Of a DNA stretch of 64,000 nt, positions 1-8,772 are shown piece by piece. Every line of letters starts with the position of its first letter. Within the stretch, counting starts at the first letter, position 1. The position numbers and the translations under genes were made by a program. The stretch spans positions 62,001 through 126,000 of the forward strand of contig NZ_BMKU01000009.1 of NCBI RefSeq assembly GCF_014644495.1, given 5' to 3'. The notes under the pieces were generated by a model. It was not told where the DNA came from and made no database searches. It saw nothing but the letters and a program-made list of their open reading frames with translations. Source of the stretch: Pseudarthrobacter polychromogenes. Its GTDB lineage: Bacteria; Actinomycetota; Actinomycetes; Actinomycetales; Micrococcaceae.

Positions 1-815
1 TCCTGTGAGCAGGCGCTCGCCGCGCCGGAGGCGTTGAGGGACCCGGCCAGCCAGCTGGGAAGCGAATAGAGGTTGCTCGAGCTGCTGACTGTTCCGACAA
101 TCCGGTCCCACTGCTGGCCGGTCGAGTAGATCCCCACCTCGGCTCCGATGCTGTGGAAGAAGTCAGTCATGCCTTCGAGGACGGTCCGGTTGGCATCCTT
201 GTCGGTCCGGGACCAGCTGTTCTCCGTTTCAACGTCCAGCCACCAGAAGTATGAGGAGGGGTTGATGATCCCGCGGAAGTACGCGTCGTCGTAGGCCTTG
301 GCGAAGCCGTACATATAAGCGCAGGCCTTGCCGTAGTCCCCGGCCTTGCAGGGGCCGTAAGGGTTGTGGACATCCTTGCCGGGCGGGTACTCGTCGTTTT
401 CCGGCCACCAGGAGCCGGCGGCGCCGGGATTGGCGGTGTTGACGTACAGGGAGACTGTGGGCTGGCCGGGGTGGCCGGCGGAATCTTCGGCCCACCTGAG
501 CTGCTCGGACAGGCAGGGGTTCGTGGTGTTGGCCAGGCCATTGTTGACGCCCACAATGGCAAACGCCTGTTCCGAGGGAAAATCTCCGTTGCACTGCGGC
601 CACGAGATGTCGTTACCCAGAAATGACTGCTGCCCCTCCCCGGGTGAAGGAACGGCGTAGGCGGGGGCACCGGTGACCAGGAACAGCGCGGCAAGAAGCA
701 GGCCAAACATTGCCGGCACGGCCCGTGGGTTTCCGGCGTGCAGTACCCGGTGTGACGGCGCCCTGCCCCGCTTGGTGGTGCTTGGCGGCGCCTTGCTGGC
801 TGGTGTGCGGCGCAT
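1..815 (-). CDS. secreted lysozyme-like (GH25/DUF1906-type) glycoside hydrolase, partial
   Basis: The reading frame runs from ATG at 815 through the left edge without a stop, so the C-terminus is missing. A GGAGG site lies just upstream of the ATG. Residues 1-54 form a long basic leader followed by a hydrophobic segment (MFGLLLAALFLVTGAPAYA), which looks like a signal peptide, so export is likely. The mature part starts near FLGNDISWPQCN and contains WWLDVET, resembling the D-x-E catalytic strand of GH25-like TIM barrels, and later GAEVGIYSTGQQW. This layout suits a peptidoglycan or polysaccharide hydrolase, but substrate and activity are inferred. A second start at M36 (710) is possible but would lose the basic n-region. 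It is divergent from the HTH-MurA gene. Confidence 0.72.
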   Translation of the reverse strand, partial: MRRTPASKAPPSTTKRGRAPSHRVLHAGNPRAVPAMFGLLLAALFLVTGAPAYAVPSPGEGQQSFLGNDISWPQCNGDFPSEQAFAIVGVNNGLANTTNPCLSEQLRWAEDSAGHPGQPTVSLYVNTANPGAAGSWWPENDEYPPGKDVHNPYGPCKAGDYGKACAYMYGFAKAYDDAYFRGIINPSSYFWWLDVETENSWSRTDKDANRTVLEGMTDFFHSIGAEVGIYSTGQQWDRIVGTVSSSSNLYSLPSWLAGSLNASGAASACSQ

Positions 816-920
816 GCTGCCTCCGTTGCCGCTGGACGAAGAGGTCCCCATCCAGTGTCCCGCCGTTGGCACGGAGAGGTCAAGGTGCCTCGATTCCCCG
901 GTTATATCGCATGGGACGGG

Positions 921-933
921 TAACGAATCGTTA
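921..933. promoter_or_regulatory. TAACGA-A-TCGTTA palindrome between divergent genes
   Basis: A perfect 6-1-6 inverted repeat lies 62-74 bases before the HTH-MurA start and about 105 bases before the secreted hydrolase start. It could be an operator for either gene. A TATAAA box at 982-987 lies 8 bases before the ATG at 995, which would fit a leaderless transcript. The binding protein is unknown. Confidence 0.35.
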
Positions 934-994
934 TGACGGCCCATTGGGGAGTCCATGTCCCGCCCGATAGCTCATGTGTGATATAAACTTGACT

Positions 995-2518
995 ATGACG
1001 CAGGAAACCGCCGAACACGTTGCCGCCATGTTGAGGGACGCCCGCAGTGAGAAGGGCTGGACCCAGGGCCAGCTGGCTTCCGAGCTGGGTACGAGCCAAA
1101 GCGCCGTTGCCCGGATGGAGCAGGGCAAGCAAAACCTGAGCCTCAGAATGATCCAGCGCCTTGAAGCGATCTTTGGCAGGAGCATCGTGAACGTGGGCAA
1201 GCCGCAGATGACGCACCTGCGGGTTGAGGGCGGACATACCCTTTCAGGTTCTGTGGACGTCAACAGCAGCAAGAACGCCGGAGTGGCACTGCTCTGTGCC
1301 AGCCTGATCAACCGGGGGACTACTATCCTTCGCCGCCTGGCGCGCATCGAAGAGGTAAACCGGATTGTTGAGGTCCTTAGCAGCATCGGCGTGGAGTGCA
1401 CCTGGCTTAACGACACCGACCTGCAGCTTCGGCGTCCGGCTGTGCTGGACCTGGACGCCATGGACGTTGACGCGGCACGCCGCACGCGGAGCGTCATCAT
1501 GCTTCTGGGACCCCTGCTGGACGAATCTGCAAAATACCGGCTCCCCTATGCCGGCGGCTGCGACCTCGGGACCCGTACGGTTGAACCGCATATGCAGGCA
1601 CTCCGCCAGTTCGGACTCTCGGTGGAGGCCACCGCAGGTTTCTACAGCGTCCAGGCCCCGCCCGCGGACACCCGGGACCGCTCGTTCGTCCTCACCGAAC
1701 GGGGCGATACTGTCACCGAGAACGCCATCATGGCAGCCGCCCACCGCGAGGGCACAACCGTGATCCGTAACGCCAGCCCCAACTACATGGTGCAGGATCT
1801 TTGCTTCTACCTGCAGATGCTGGGCGTGGAGATCGAGGGCGTAGGCACCACCACCCTGAAGATCACGGGGCGCCTGTCCATCGACGCCGACATCGAGTAC
1901 TTCCCGTCGGAGGACCCCATCGAGGCGATGAGCCTGATCACCGCGGGCATTGTCACCAACTCCGAGGTGACCATCCGGCGCGTGCCCATCGAGTTCATGG
2001 AAATTGAGCTGGCAACGCTGGGCCAGATGGGCCAGCAGCTGGAGATCTCCGGGGAGTATATGGCCCGGAACGGCCGGACGCGCCTGGTGGACGTCACCAC
2101 CAAGCCTTCGGAGCTGCACGCTCCGGAGGACAAGATCCATCCAATGCCGTTCCCCGGGCTCAACATCGATAACCTGCCCTTCTTCGCCGTCATTGCCGCG
2201 AATGCCCAGGGACAGACCATGATCCACGACTGGGTCTACGAAAACCGGGCGATCTACCTTACGGAACTCAACCGGCTGGGCGCCCAGGTGCAGCTGCTGG
2301 ATCCGCACCGGATCTATGTCAACGGACCCACAAAATGGCGTGCGGCCGAGGTGGGCTGCCCGCCTGCACTTCGCCCGGCAGCCTGCCTGCTGCTGGCGAT
2401 GCTTGCCGCGCGGGGAGTATCAGAGCTGCGGAACATCTACGTCATTGAGCGCGGCTACGAGGACCTGGCGGAGCGGCTGAACGCCATCGGCGCGAAGGTG
2501 GAGTACTTCCAGGACTGA
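995..2518 (+). CDS. HTH (XRE)-MurA fusion: UDP-GlcNAc 1-carboxyvinyltransferase-like protein
   Basis: The N-terminal 65 residues are an XRE-type helix-turn-helix ([25 protein letters not shown]). The remaining ~430 residues are an EPSP synthase/MurA fold. MurA features visible are SSKNAG (the K-N pair binding substrate near the N-terminus) and AGGCDLGTR, whose Cys matches the PEP-binding catalytic cysteine (Cys115 in E. coli). MurA commits UDP-GlcNAc to peptidoglycan synthesis using PEP in the cytoplasm. Ordinary MurA has no DNA-binding domain, so this may be a paralogue with a regulatory or specialised role. I prefer ATG 995 because a TATAAA box sits 8 bases upstream; ATG 974 in frame would add seven residues. 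Confidence 0.8.
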   Translation: MTQETAEHVAAMLRDARSEKGWTQGQLASELGTSQSAVARMEQGKQNLSLRMIQRLEAIFGRSIVNVGKPQMTHLRVEGGHTLSGSVDVNSSKNAGVALLCASLINRGTTILRRLARIEEVNRIVEVLSSIGVECTWLNDTDLQLRRPAVLDLDAMDVDAARRTRSVIMLLGPLLDESAKYRLPYAGGCDLGTRTVEPHMQALRQFGLSVEATAGFYSVQAPPADTRDRSFVLTERGDTVTENAIMAAAHREGTTVIRNASPNYMVQDLCFYLQMLGVEIEGVGTTTLKITGRLSIDADIEYFPSEDPIEAMSLITAGIVTNSEVTIRRVPIEFMEIELATLGQMGQQLEISGEYMARNGRTRLVDVTTKPSELHAPEDKIHPMPFPGLNIDNLPFFAVIAANAQGQTMIHDWVYENRAIYLTELNRLGAQVQLLDPHRIYVNGPTKWRAAEVGCPPALRPAACLLLAMLAARGVSELRNIYVIERGYEDLAERLNAIGAKVEYFQD

Positions 2519-2585
2519 CCTTTCACGGTTCGTCATGAAAGGCGGGGTCACCCCAAAATCTTCCTGCCTGCCGCAGAATGACAGT

Positions 2586-3812
2586 ATGCGTACATTCGGC
2601 GTCGAGGAAGAGCTCCTGATTGTTGACCCGAAAACAGGGGAGCCGCTTGCACTGGCCGATGCCCTGTTGTCCGGGCACAGGATGGCCGCCGACGATGCTC
2701 CCGATGCCCGCGCGCTGGAAACCGAAGACAAGACCGTTTACGACGACGACGAGATGGGCTTGAGTGCCGAGCTTAAGCTTGAGCAGATCGAGACCCAGAC
2801 GCGGCCCTGCCTGGAGTATGGTGTCCTGCTGGACCAGATCCGTGCCGGCCGGACGCTTGCTGACCGGGCTGCCCAAAAGAACGGTGCCAGGGTGGCGGCG
2901 CTTGCCACCTCGCCCTTGGCCTCCACCAGCCATACGACACCGGACCCCCGGTATGCCCGGATGCTGGAGCGCTTCGGCCTCACGGCGCAGGAGCAGCTCA
3001 CCTGTGGCTTCCATGTGCATACCTATATTGAATCGCCAGAAGAAGGCGTGGCGGTCCTGGACCGGATCCGGGACAAACTTGCCGTGCTGACCGCGTTGAG
3101 CGCGAACTCCCCGTTCTGGAACGGTGTGCCGACTGGCTTTGAGAGCTACCGGACCCAGGCCTGGAACCGCTGGCCCACCTCAGGACCCGCGGGGATCTAC
3201 GGAACCTACCCCGCGTACCGGCGGGTGGTCACGCGGCTGCTGGACAGCGGGGTGATGCTGGACGAGGGGATGCTCTACTTCGACGCCAGGCTTTCGCGGA
3301 ACCACCCCACCGTGGAAGTGAGAGTGGCCGATGTCTGCCTCCGTGCCGAGGATGCCGCGCTCATCGCACTCCTGGTGCGTGCACTGGTGGAGTCGGCCAG
3401 CCGGGAGTGGCGGGACGGGGTGGACCCCGCGCCGGTGCCCACTGTGCTGTTGCGCATGGCTGCATGGCAGGCGAGCAGCAGCGGGCTTAGCGGGGAACTG
3501 TTGGATTTCGGTACCTTCCGGCCTGCCCGGGCCACGGATGTGGTGCGTTCGCTGGTGGATTACCTCGCGCCCGTCCTGGACGAACAGGGGGAGCTCGCCA
3601 TCGTGCGGCAGGGCGTGGAGGACATCATCGCCCGCGGCACCGGGGCGGCTGAGCAGCGCCGGGTCCGTGACAAGGCCATGGCAGGTTCTTCACCCGAAGA
3701 TCTCGGCCTGGGCGCCGTGGTAAACCACGCGGTGAATATCACCATGCGTGGGGCCATGGACCTTTCGGAAGTGGAAGCGGCCCCGGACCTGCTGCGCGTC
3801 CGGCAGTCCTAG
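2586..3812 (+). CDS. carboxylate-amine ligase, YbdK / glutamate-cysteine ligase 2 family
   Basis: The protein (about 408 residues) starts [14 protein letters not shown], the conserved ATP/metal-binding N-terminus of the GCS2 family (GVEEE). It also contains [11 protein letters not shown], the F-H-V-H signature, and later [13 protein letters not shown]. Members form a gamma-glutamyl-type amide bond at the expense of ATP; weak glutamate-cysteine ligase activity is known for E. coli YbdK, but the true substrate is unsettled. Mycothiol-using actinobacteria usually lack glutathione, so a role other than glutathione synthesis is likely. An upstream ATG at 2535 would add 17 unconserved residues; no clear ribosome-binding site distinguishes the two. 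Confidence 0.85.
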   Translation: MRTFGVEEELLIVDPKTGEPLALADALLSGHRMAADDAPDARALETEDKTVYDDDEMGLSAELKLEQIETQTRPCLEYGVLLDQIRAGRTLADRAAQKNGARVAALATSPLASTSHTTPDPRYARMLERFGLTAQEQLTCGFHVHTYIESPEEGVAVLDRIRDKLAVLTALSANSPFWNGVPTGFESYRTQAWNRWPTSGPAGIYGTYPAYRRVVTRLLDSGVMLDEGMLYFDARLSRNHPTVEVRVADVCLRAEDAALIALLVRALVESASREWRDGVDPAPVPTVLLRMAAWQASSSGLSGELLDFGTFRPARATDVVRSLVDYLAPVLDEQGELAIVRQGVEDIIARGTGAAEQRRVRDKAMAGSSPEDLGLGAVVNHAVNITMRGAMDLSEVEAAPDLLRVRQS

Positions 3813-3975
3813 GCGCTCCTGGGCATACGAGGGGCTGCCTCTTGAGCAGACAGGGGCTGCGCGTACGGCAAGGCATATGCCACGGGAGGCTGGCCAGCTT
3901 TATACCCGGGGGCGCTGGGCAGACCTCCGCGTCCGGCGACCTTGCTCTGTCCTAAGGAGCGATGTTTGCTCTCTC

Positions 3976-5721
3976 CTAAAGGACAGCAAGGGAGGCTTCC
4001 AGCAGTAGGTGCCACTCAGGGAACGGATCCTGGGGAAGTTCATCCTCGGTGGGTCCGGGGTCTTCCGGCACGTCCACGTCTGGCGGATCGAAGTCATCGG
4101 GCAGGTCCAGGTCCTGGGACATCCCAAAGTACTCAACAAAGCCCTGGAGGGTCAGGCCTCCGATCGCAGACAAACTCGGTTGTCCTTCCGATTTCGTTGC
4201 CGTACTCCACATGTCAGTAACCCAGTCTGGCCAGTGGGGTGGTTCCCAGTCCTGGTGTTCGCTTTTGTAGTGCCGCCCGGACGGTGAGATCCAGCCGGGT
4301 GGTTCATCCTTGGTGGCCGGTGTTGGTTTCCACCCGCTGCTGTGCCGAAGTTTGTGGTGCTTCGGGCAGGGCTGTCCGAGATTGCTGATCCCGGTGGTCC
4401 CGCCGTGCTGCCAGGCCAGGAGGTGGTCTGCCTCGTTATCCAAAGAACTGTTGTTGCAGCCGGGGAAGGGGCATGTGCCGTCCCGCAGCCGCAGCCAGTT
4501 CCGCATCGCTTTGGTAACCCGGTAGCTGGTCCGCCCGATCTCCAACGGTGCCCCGTCCCTCGGATCAACAAGGACCCGGTGGAACGAATCGGCACCGTTC
4601 GCGACCAGGTCCCGTGCCATGGACGGCGGGATGGGCCCGAAGCCGTCCAGCACGGCCGGCTCATCCGTCAGGCCCATCAGCGCGACTACCGGGACCATGA
4701 CGAGCACCTGCGCCCGCACCGCAGACGACAGCCCGGCGGGATCCATCCCGGCACCCGCCCCGTCGTTGGTACCGAACCCGTCGCCGTTGCCTGTACTCAC
4801 CCATTCGCTGTCGCCTGTATGAAGGCGGGAGCTGTCTCCATTACCGCGGCTGGTGCCGCTGGTGAGGATGGCTTCGGCGAAGTCGTCGGCCCGGATCTGG
4901 GTGAGGGTGCGGGACTCGTCGGGTCCTTGTGCGGCCCGGGCGAGGGCGTTGAGCCGGTTCCAGCCCGCCATTGCCTGATGGGCGGGGAGGTAGGCCGAGA
5001 GCCAGGCCATGCCGTCCTGGTCCGGCCGGTACTCGACCCGCCGGTCCGCTAGGCCCTTGGCGTGGCGTTTCTCGATCGATTCGGGGTGGTGGCGTTCGCG
5101 CCAGGTACGGGCCTTGGCCTTGAACCGGTAGGCGGGCATCTCCCCGATCATGGCCGTGGCGGCAGGCCGGACCGTGTCGGGGTCGAGGAAGTGGGCCTCC
5201 AGGGCCGCGGCGCCGGCGGCGTCGAGGGTGGCTGCCTCCTCCGCCATGCCCCGGGCGTGCTGCCACGAGATCAAACCGCCCTGCAAGGCCGCGAGTGTGC
5301 GGGGCAGGGTGGTTGTCAGGGCGTGGGACTCGGCCAACAGGGCACCGGCGGCGCGGTCACCGATCACCAGCGCGCACCCGACCTCGGCCACCAGGCTCCG
5401 GTCCTGCGCCGTCGCCTCCTGCGGCGAGGACGGCGGACCGTTCAGCAGGCTCGTGGCGGCCGCGAGAACCTGAACCGCCTGCGCCTTCAACGCCGCCAGC
5501 TTCGCCTCAGACCGGGCCAGCCCGGCAAGAACATCCAACGCCCCATCGGCAACCCGCTGCAACTCATCATCCAAACCAGCAGCAGGAGTTGGGCCCGCTT
5601 CTGCGGCAGGATCCGGCTCACCAGCCGCGGCACCGTCCCTGCCATCCAACGCAGCAGTAAACGCAGCGATGCCAGCCATAACGGCTTCCTCCGCCTGCAC
5701 CACCGCCGGGTTCGTTTCCAT
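3976..5721 (-). CDS. DUF222 domain HNH endonuclease
   Basis: The protein has a long helical N-terminal DUF222 region (about residues 60-350) and a C-terminal HNH nuclease domain with CPFPGCNNSSLDNEADHLL followed by CPKHHKLRH. The cysteines form a zinc-binding frame and the D-H pair belongs to the HNH active site. DUF222/HNH proteins (13E12-repeat relatives in mycobacteria) are multicopy in Arthrobacter-like genomes and are suspected mobile or phage-related endonucleases; the target is unknown. The start is taken at METNPAVVQAEE (5721); earlier in-frame starts up to 5829 give an unconserved extension. A Pro/Gly/Ala-rich patch follows the first 45 residues. Confidence 0.82.
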   Translation of the reverse strand: METNPAVVQAEEAVMAGIAAFTAALDGRDGAAAGEPDPAAEAGPTPAAGLDDELQRVADGALDVLAGLARSEAKLAALKAQAVQVLAAATSLLNGPPSSPQEATAQDRSLVAEVGCALVIGDRAAGALLAESHALTTTLPRTLAALQGGLISWQHARGMAEEAATLDAAGAAALEAHFLDPDTVRPAATAMIGEMPAYRFKAKARTWRERHHPESIEKRHAKGLADRRVEYRPDQDGMAWLSAYLPAHQAMAGWNRLNALARAAQGPDESRTLTQIRADDFAEAILTSGTSRGNGDSSRLHTGDSEWVSTGNGDGFGTNDGAGAGMDPAGLSSAVRAQVLVMVPVVALMGLTDEPAVLDGFGPIPPSMARDLVANGADSFHRVLVDPRDGAPLEIGRTSYRVTKAMRNWLRLRDGTCPFPGCNNSSLDNEADHLLAWQHGGTTGISNLGQPCPKHHKLRHSSGWKPTPATKDEPPGWISPSGRHYKSEHQDWEPPHWPDWVTDMWSTATKSEGQPSLSAIGGLTLQGFVEYFGMSQDLDLPDDFDPPDVDVPEDPGPTEDELPQDPFPEWHLLLEASLAVL

Positions 5722-5843
5722 ACAAACATCATCTTGCGGGGGTCTGACAAAAAGAGCCATGCGGCAGGGGCTGTGGATAACTAGTGGGCTGCTGGTCATC
5801 CACAGCCCTGGCGGCACTACCGCAGGCATGCCATACTCGGCGC

Positions 5844-6146
5844 GTGACGTCGTCGTACTCGTTCAAAGCGGAGCTGTGGCTGTACCCGGGCGAGGCTGGC
5901 TGGCATTTCCTCACCCTGCCGCCGGACGTGGCGGACGATGTCCGCGCACAAAATGCAGGGCGCAGCAAGGCGTTTGGCTCAGTCCAGGTGAGTGCAGAAA
6001 TTGCCGGCCACACTTGGCAGACCTCGCTCTTCCCGGACACCAAAACAGGGACGTACCTCCTGCCGGTCAAGAAGGCCATCAGGGCCAAGGCACGGATCAG
6101 CGAAGGCGACGCCGTCGAAGTCCGCCTCTCCGTCCAGGGCACCTGA
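5844..6146 (+). CDS. DUF1905 domain protein
   Basis: A 100-residue protein starting at GTG 5844 (VTSSYSFKAELWLYPGEAG). It matches the small beta-barrel DUF1905 pattern, with AELW near the start, WHFLTLP, TSLFPDTKTGTYLLPVKKAIRAK and a final EVRLSV strand. The molecular role of the family is not established. An ATG at 5784 in frame adds 20 residues without family similarity. The 3' end overlaps the convergent methyltransferase-like gene by about 50 bases. Confidence 0.72.
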   Translation: MTSSYSFKAELWLYPGEAGWHFLTLPPDVADDVRAQNAGRSKAFGSVQVSAEIAGHTWQTSLFPDTKTGTYLLPVKKAIRAKARISEGDAVEVRLSVQGT

Positions 6147-6660
6147 AGCCCACACAGCGCCTGATGCCCGCACAGCGCCTTCCCACATAGCGCGGCACCG
6201 CCCTCCGGTACTCAGCGAACGCCCCACCGAAGGAAGCGGCGAGGCTGGCCTCCTCCCGCAAGACCTGGCGATGGACGGCACCGGCCGCCACCGGAAGTGC
6301 GGCCAGGCTCCACGCGTTGCGCCGTACCAGCCCAATGCCCAGATGCAGCAGCGTCCAGCCCACATACATAGGGTTGCGCGAGAATGAATACGGGCCGGAC
6401 GTCAAAAGCTCAGCCGGCCGGGTGAGGAGAGTGCGGTGGGCTGCCCACCATGACCAGGTGACGAGGACGCCACCTGCGGCGAGCGATGCGCCGCCCGCTG
6501 TCCGCAGACGCCTCTGCCAGCGGCTTGATATCCCCGAAAGCCTGATTGGAACCAGGCGCTGAAGGGCCGCGCCGGCGGCGATGCCCAGCAGGTTCTGCTC
6601 CGGCAGGGGGATGTTGGACAGCAGCAGCCGCCAGCCGGGAGCAGCGACCTTTCCAGGCAT
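6097..6660 (-). CDS. isoprenylcysteine methyltransferase-like membrane protein
   Basis: Hydrophobic segments cover most of the first 140 residues, then come the family marks GPYSFSRNPMYVGW and EEASLAASFGGAFAEYRRAVPRY. These are the S-adenosylmethionine-binding R-x-P-x-Y and C-terminal E-E/Y-R-x-V-P-R-Y motifs of the ICMT/phospholipid methyltransferase superfamily. Bacterial members are membrane methyltransferases of mostly unknown substrate. The ATG at 6660 is chosen; GTG at 6672 or 6669 is also possible. The C-terminal ~25 residues are arginine/glycine rich, lie antisense to the neighbouring DUF1905 gene and may be a read-through of weak constraint. Confidence 0.72.
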   Translation of the reverse strand: MPGKVAAPGWRLLLSNIPLPEQNLLGIAAGAALQRLVPIRLSGISSRWQRRLRTAGGASLAAGGVLVTWSWWAAHRTLLTRPAELLTSGPYSFSRNPMYVGWTLLHLGIGLVRRNAWSLAALPVAAGAVHRQVLREEASLAASFGGAFAEYRRAVPRYVGRRCAGIRRCVGFRCPGRRGGLRRRRLR

Positions 6661-6683
6661 GCCCACCACCACCGTCCGGAGTG

Positions 6684-7892
6684 CTAGATCTGCTTGAGCG
6701 CCTGCTCCAGGTCGCCGATGAGGTCGTCCACATCCTCCAGGCCGACGGAAAGCCGCACCACGCCGTCGCTCAGGCCGATCGCCGCCCTGCCCTCCGGCCC
6801 CATGGCGCGGTGCGTGGTGGTGGCCGGGTGGGTGATGAGGGACTTGGCGTCGCCCAGGTTGTTGGAGATGTCGATGATCCGCAGGCCGTCCAGCAGCGCG
6901 AACGCTGCTTCCTTCCCGGAACGGCCCCCGGAGGGCGCAAGCTCGAGGGTGAGGACGGTGCCTCCGGCGCTCATCTGCTTTGCCGCCAGCTCATACTGCG
7001 GGTGCGATTTCAGCAGCGGGTACTTCACCCAGCTGACAGCAGGCTGCTCCTCCAGCCACTCTGCGAGCCGCAGCGCGGTGGCCGAGGAATGGTTGACGCG
7101 CAGCGCCATGGTCTCAAGGCCCTTGGTGAGCACCCACGCATTGAACGCGGACAACGCCGGTCCGGTGTGCCGCATCAGCTGCTTCACCGGGCCGTCGATG
7201 AACTCCTTGGTGCCCAGGATGGCGCCGCCGAGCACCCTGCCCTGGCCGTCGATGTGCTTGGTTCCGGAGTACACAATGACGTCCGCGCCGAACTGCCCGC
7301 AGCGCTGCAGCAGGGGAGTGGCGAAGACATTGTCGACGACGACGGTCGCCCCGGCTGCGTGCGCCAATTCGCTGACCGCGGCGATGTCCACGATCTCCTG
7401 CATCGGGTTGGATGGCGATTCAAAGAAGACGGCGGTGGTGGGCTTGGACAGGGCCTCGCTCCACTGCTCCAGGTCCGGCCCGTCCACGAAGACGGTTTCC
7501 ACGCCCCACCGCGGCAGGATCTCGTTGAGGATCACAAAGCAGGATCCGAACAGCGAGCGGGCGGCAACCACGCGGTCTCCGGCTGCCAGCAGGGCACCGA
7601 GGGCGGTGAACACAGCGGACATCCCGGACGCCGTCGCAAAGCACGCCTCGGTTCCTTCCAGCAGGCGGAGACGCTCCTGGAAGGTGGCCACGGAAGGATT
7701 GCCGTAGCGGGAGTAGACAAAGCGCTCGTCCTCGCCCGTGAAGGCGCGCTCGGCGGCAGCGGCGGATTCGTAGACAAAGCCTGAGTTCAGGAAAATGGCT
7801 TCGCTGGTTTCCTGGAAGTTGGTGCGGTCCAACCCGCCACGCACGGCCTGGGTATCGGGGCTCCAGCCGGCGGCATCCTCGTTGAAGGTCAC
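6684..7892 (-). CDS. metZ: O-succinylhomoserine sulfhydrylase
   Basis: A 402-residue PLP enzyme of the Cys/Met metabolism family. Visible marks are YSRYGNPSVATFQERL, ATASGMSAVF (phosphate loop), VVDNVFATPLLQ and the PLP-lysine motif YSGTKHIDGQGR. The HIDGQGR context and the NVFATP stretch resemble MetZ rather than cystathionine gamma-synthase. It would make homocysteine directly from O-succinylhomoserine and sulfide. The GTG start abuts the TAA stop of the upstream rhodanese gene (TAAGTG), so translation is probably coupled and the two act together in sulfur assimilation. Confidence 0.9.
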   Translation of the reverse strand: MTFNEDAAGWSPDTQAVRGGLDRTNFQETSEAIFLNSGFVYESAAAAERAFTGEDERFVYSRYGNPSVATFQERLRLLEGTEACFATASGMSAVFTALGALLAAGDRVVAARSLFGSCFVILNEILPRWGVETVFVDGPDLEQWSEALSKPTTAVFFESPSNPMQEIVDIAAVSELAHAAGATVVVDNVFATPLLQRCGQFGADVIVYSGTKHIDGQGRVLGGAILGTKEFIDGPVKQLMRHTGPALSAFNAWVLTKGLETMALRVNHSSATALRLAEWLEEQPAVSWVKYPLLKSHPQYELAAKQMSAGGTVLTLELAPSGGRSGKEAAFALLDGLRIIDISNNLGDAKSLITHPATTTHRAMGPEGRAAIGLSDGVVRLSVGLEDVDDLIGDLEQALKQI

Positions 7893-8303
7893 TTAGATCT
7901 TTCCCAGGTTGGTTGGCAGGCCGCGGTTCTTCCAGCCGTTGACGGTGCGTTCGCCGAAGCGGTCGGGGTCGCCTTCAAAGCCCTCCAGCACGTTGTAGGA
8001 GGTGAAGCCGGCCTGGGTGGCCGCTATGGCTGCCGCGATGGACCGCTGGCCGGAGCGGCACAGGAACACCAGTTCGGTTGAACGGTCCTCGGGCGCCTGC
8101 TGGTTGAGGTCGTTGATGAAGTCAGGGTTGGGGATGCCGCCGGGGAAAGTCCACTGGATGAACAGCGGATCGTTTTCTGTTGCTTTAGTCTCCGGGATCC
8201 CGATGTGGGCCCATTCGCCCTCGGTGCGCACATCCACCAGGATGGCGCCCTGTTCCAGCTTGTCCCAGGCCTCCTGCGGCGTCAGGTCTCCTGCGTAGCT
8301 CAC
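7893..8303 (-). CDS. rhodanese-like sulfurtransferase
   Basis: A 136-residue single rhodanese domain. DVRTEGEW marks the first conserved strand, and VFLCRSGQRSIAAA carries the active-site loop with a catalytic cysteine. It can accept sulfane sulfur on this cysteine. It is the middle gene of a three-gene unit: its ATG overlaps the stop of the upstream DUF1737 gene (ATGA) and its stop touches metZ. The context suggests sulfur delivery to, or regulation around, homocysteine formation; this is inference. Confidence 0.88.
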   Translation of the reverse strand: MSYAGDLTPQEAWDKLEQGAILVDVRTEGEWAHIGIPETKATENDPLFIQWTFPGGIPNPDFINDLNQQAPEDRSTELVFLCRSGQRSIAAAIAATQAGFTSYNVLEGFEGDPDRFGERTVNGWKNRGLPTNLGKI

Positions 8304-8578
8304 GCGTGGCCCTCGCCGTCGAACTCAAGGTCGTCGCCGGCGGACTCGAGGTCGTCCACGGCGTCCGCCACTGCGGCGTCCGCAGAGGCGATCGCTGCCG
8401 GCAGGACCACGGCCTGTGCCACGATCACGCTGGTGCCGTTGAAGGTTGCCGCCGGGCTGCCGTGCAGCACATAGCCTTCGGCCAGGGCGTTCGAGATCCG
8501 CTCGCAGAATTCACGGTTGTCCGGGCCGCTGATGAGGCGGTAGGACAGTTTTTCTTCAGGGGCAGGTGCGTCAGACAC
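8300..8578 (-). CDS. DUF1737 domain protein
   Basis: A 92-residue protein beginning at GTG 8578, chosen because AAGGAGATCC lies at ideal distance. The core EKLSYRLISGPDNREFCERISNALAEGYVLHGSPAATFNG matches the small DUF1737 fold. It is followed by an Ala/Asp/Glu-rich tail (DDLESAGDDLEFDGEG). Function is unknown. It is the first gene of the unit with the rhodanese and metZ, overlapping the rhodanese start by ATGA. Confidence 0.75.
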   Translation of the reverse strand: MSDAPAPEEKLSYRLISGPDNREFCERISNALAEGYVLHGSPAATFNGTSVIVAQAVVLPAAIASADAAVADAVDDLESAGDDLEFDGEGHA

Positions 8579-8772
8579 GACGGATCTCCTTCTCTCACGC
8601 TTGCAGCTCGAATGGTCGATATGCCGAGTATTCACCTGAGGCACCCCGCCGTGGAAGGAGGGTTGCCGACCGGCCAGTCAGGGCTTGGCGCCGGTACTCA
8701 TTACTCCCCAAAAACGTAACACTTGCCGCGCGGCGCCGCACCGCCGTCGTCGTCATGTTGCGTAACTGAAGG

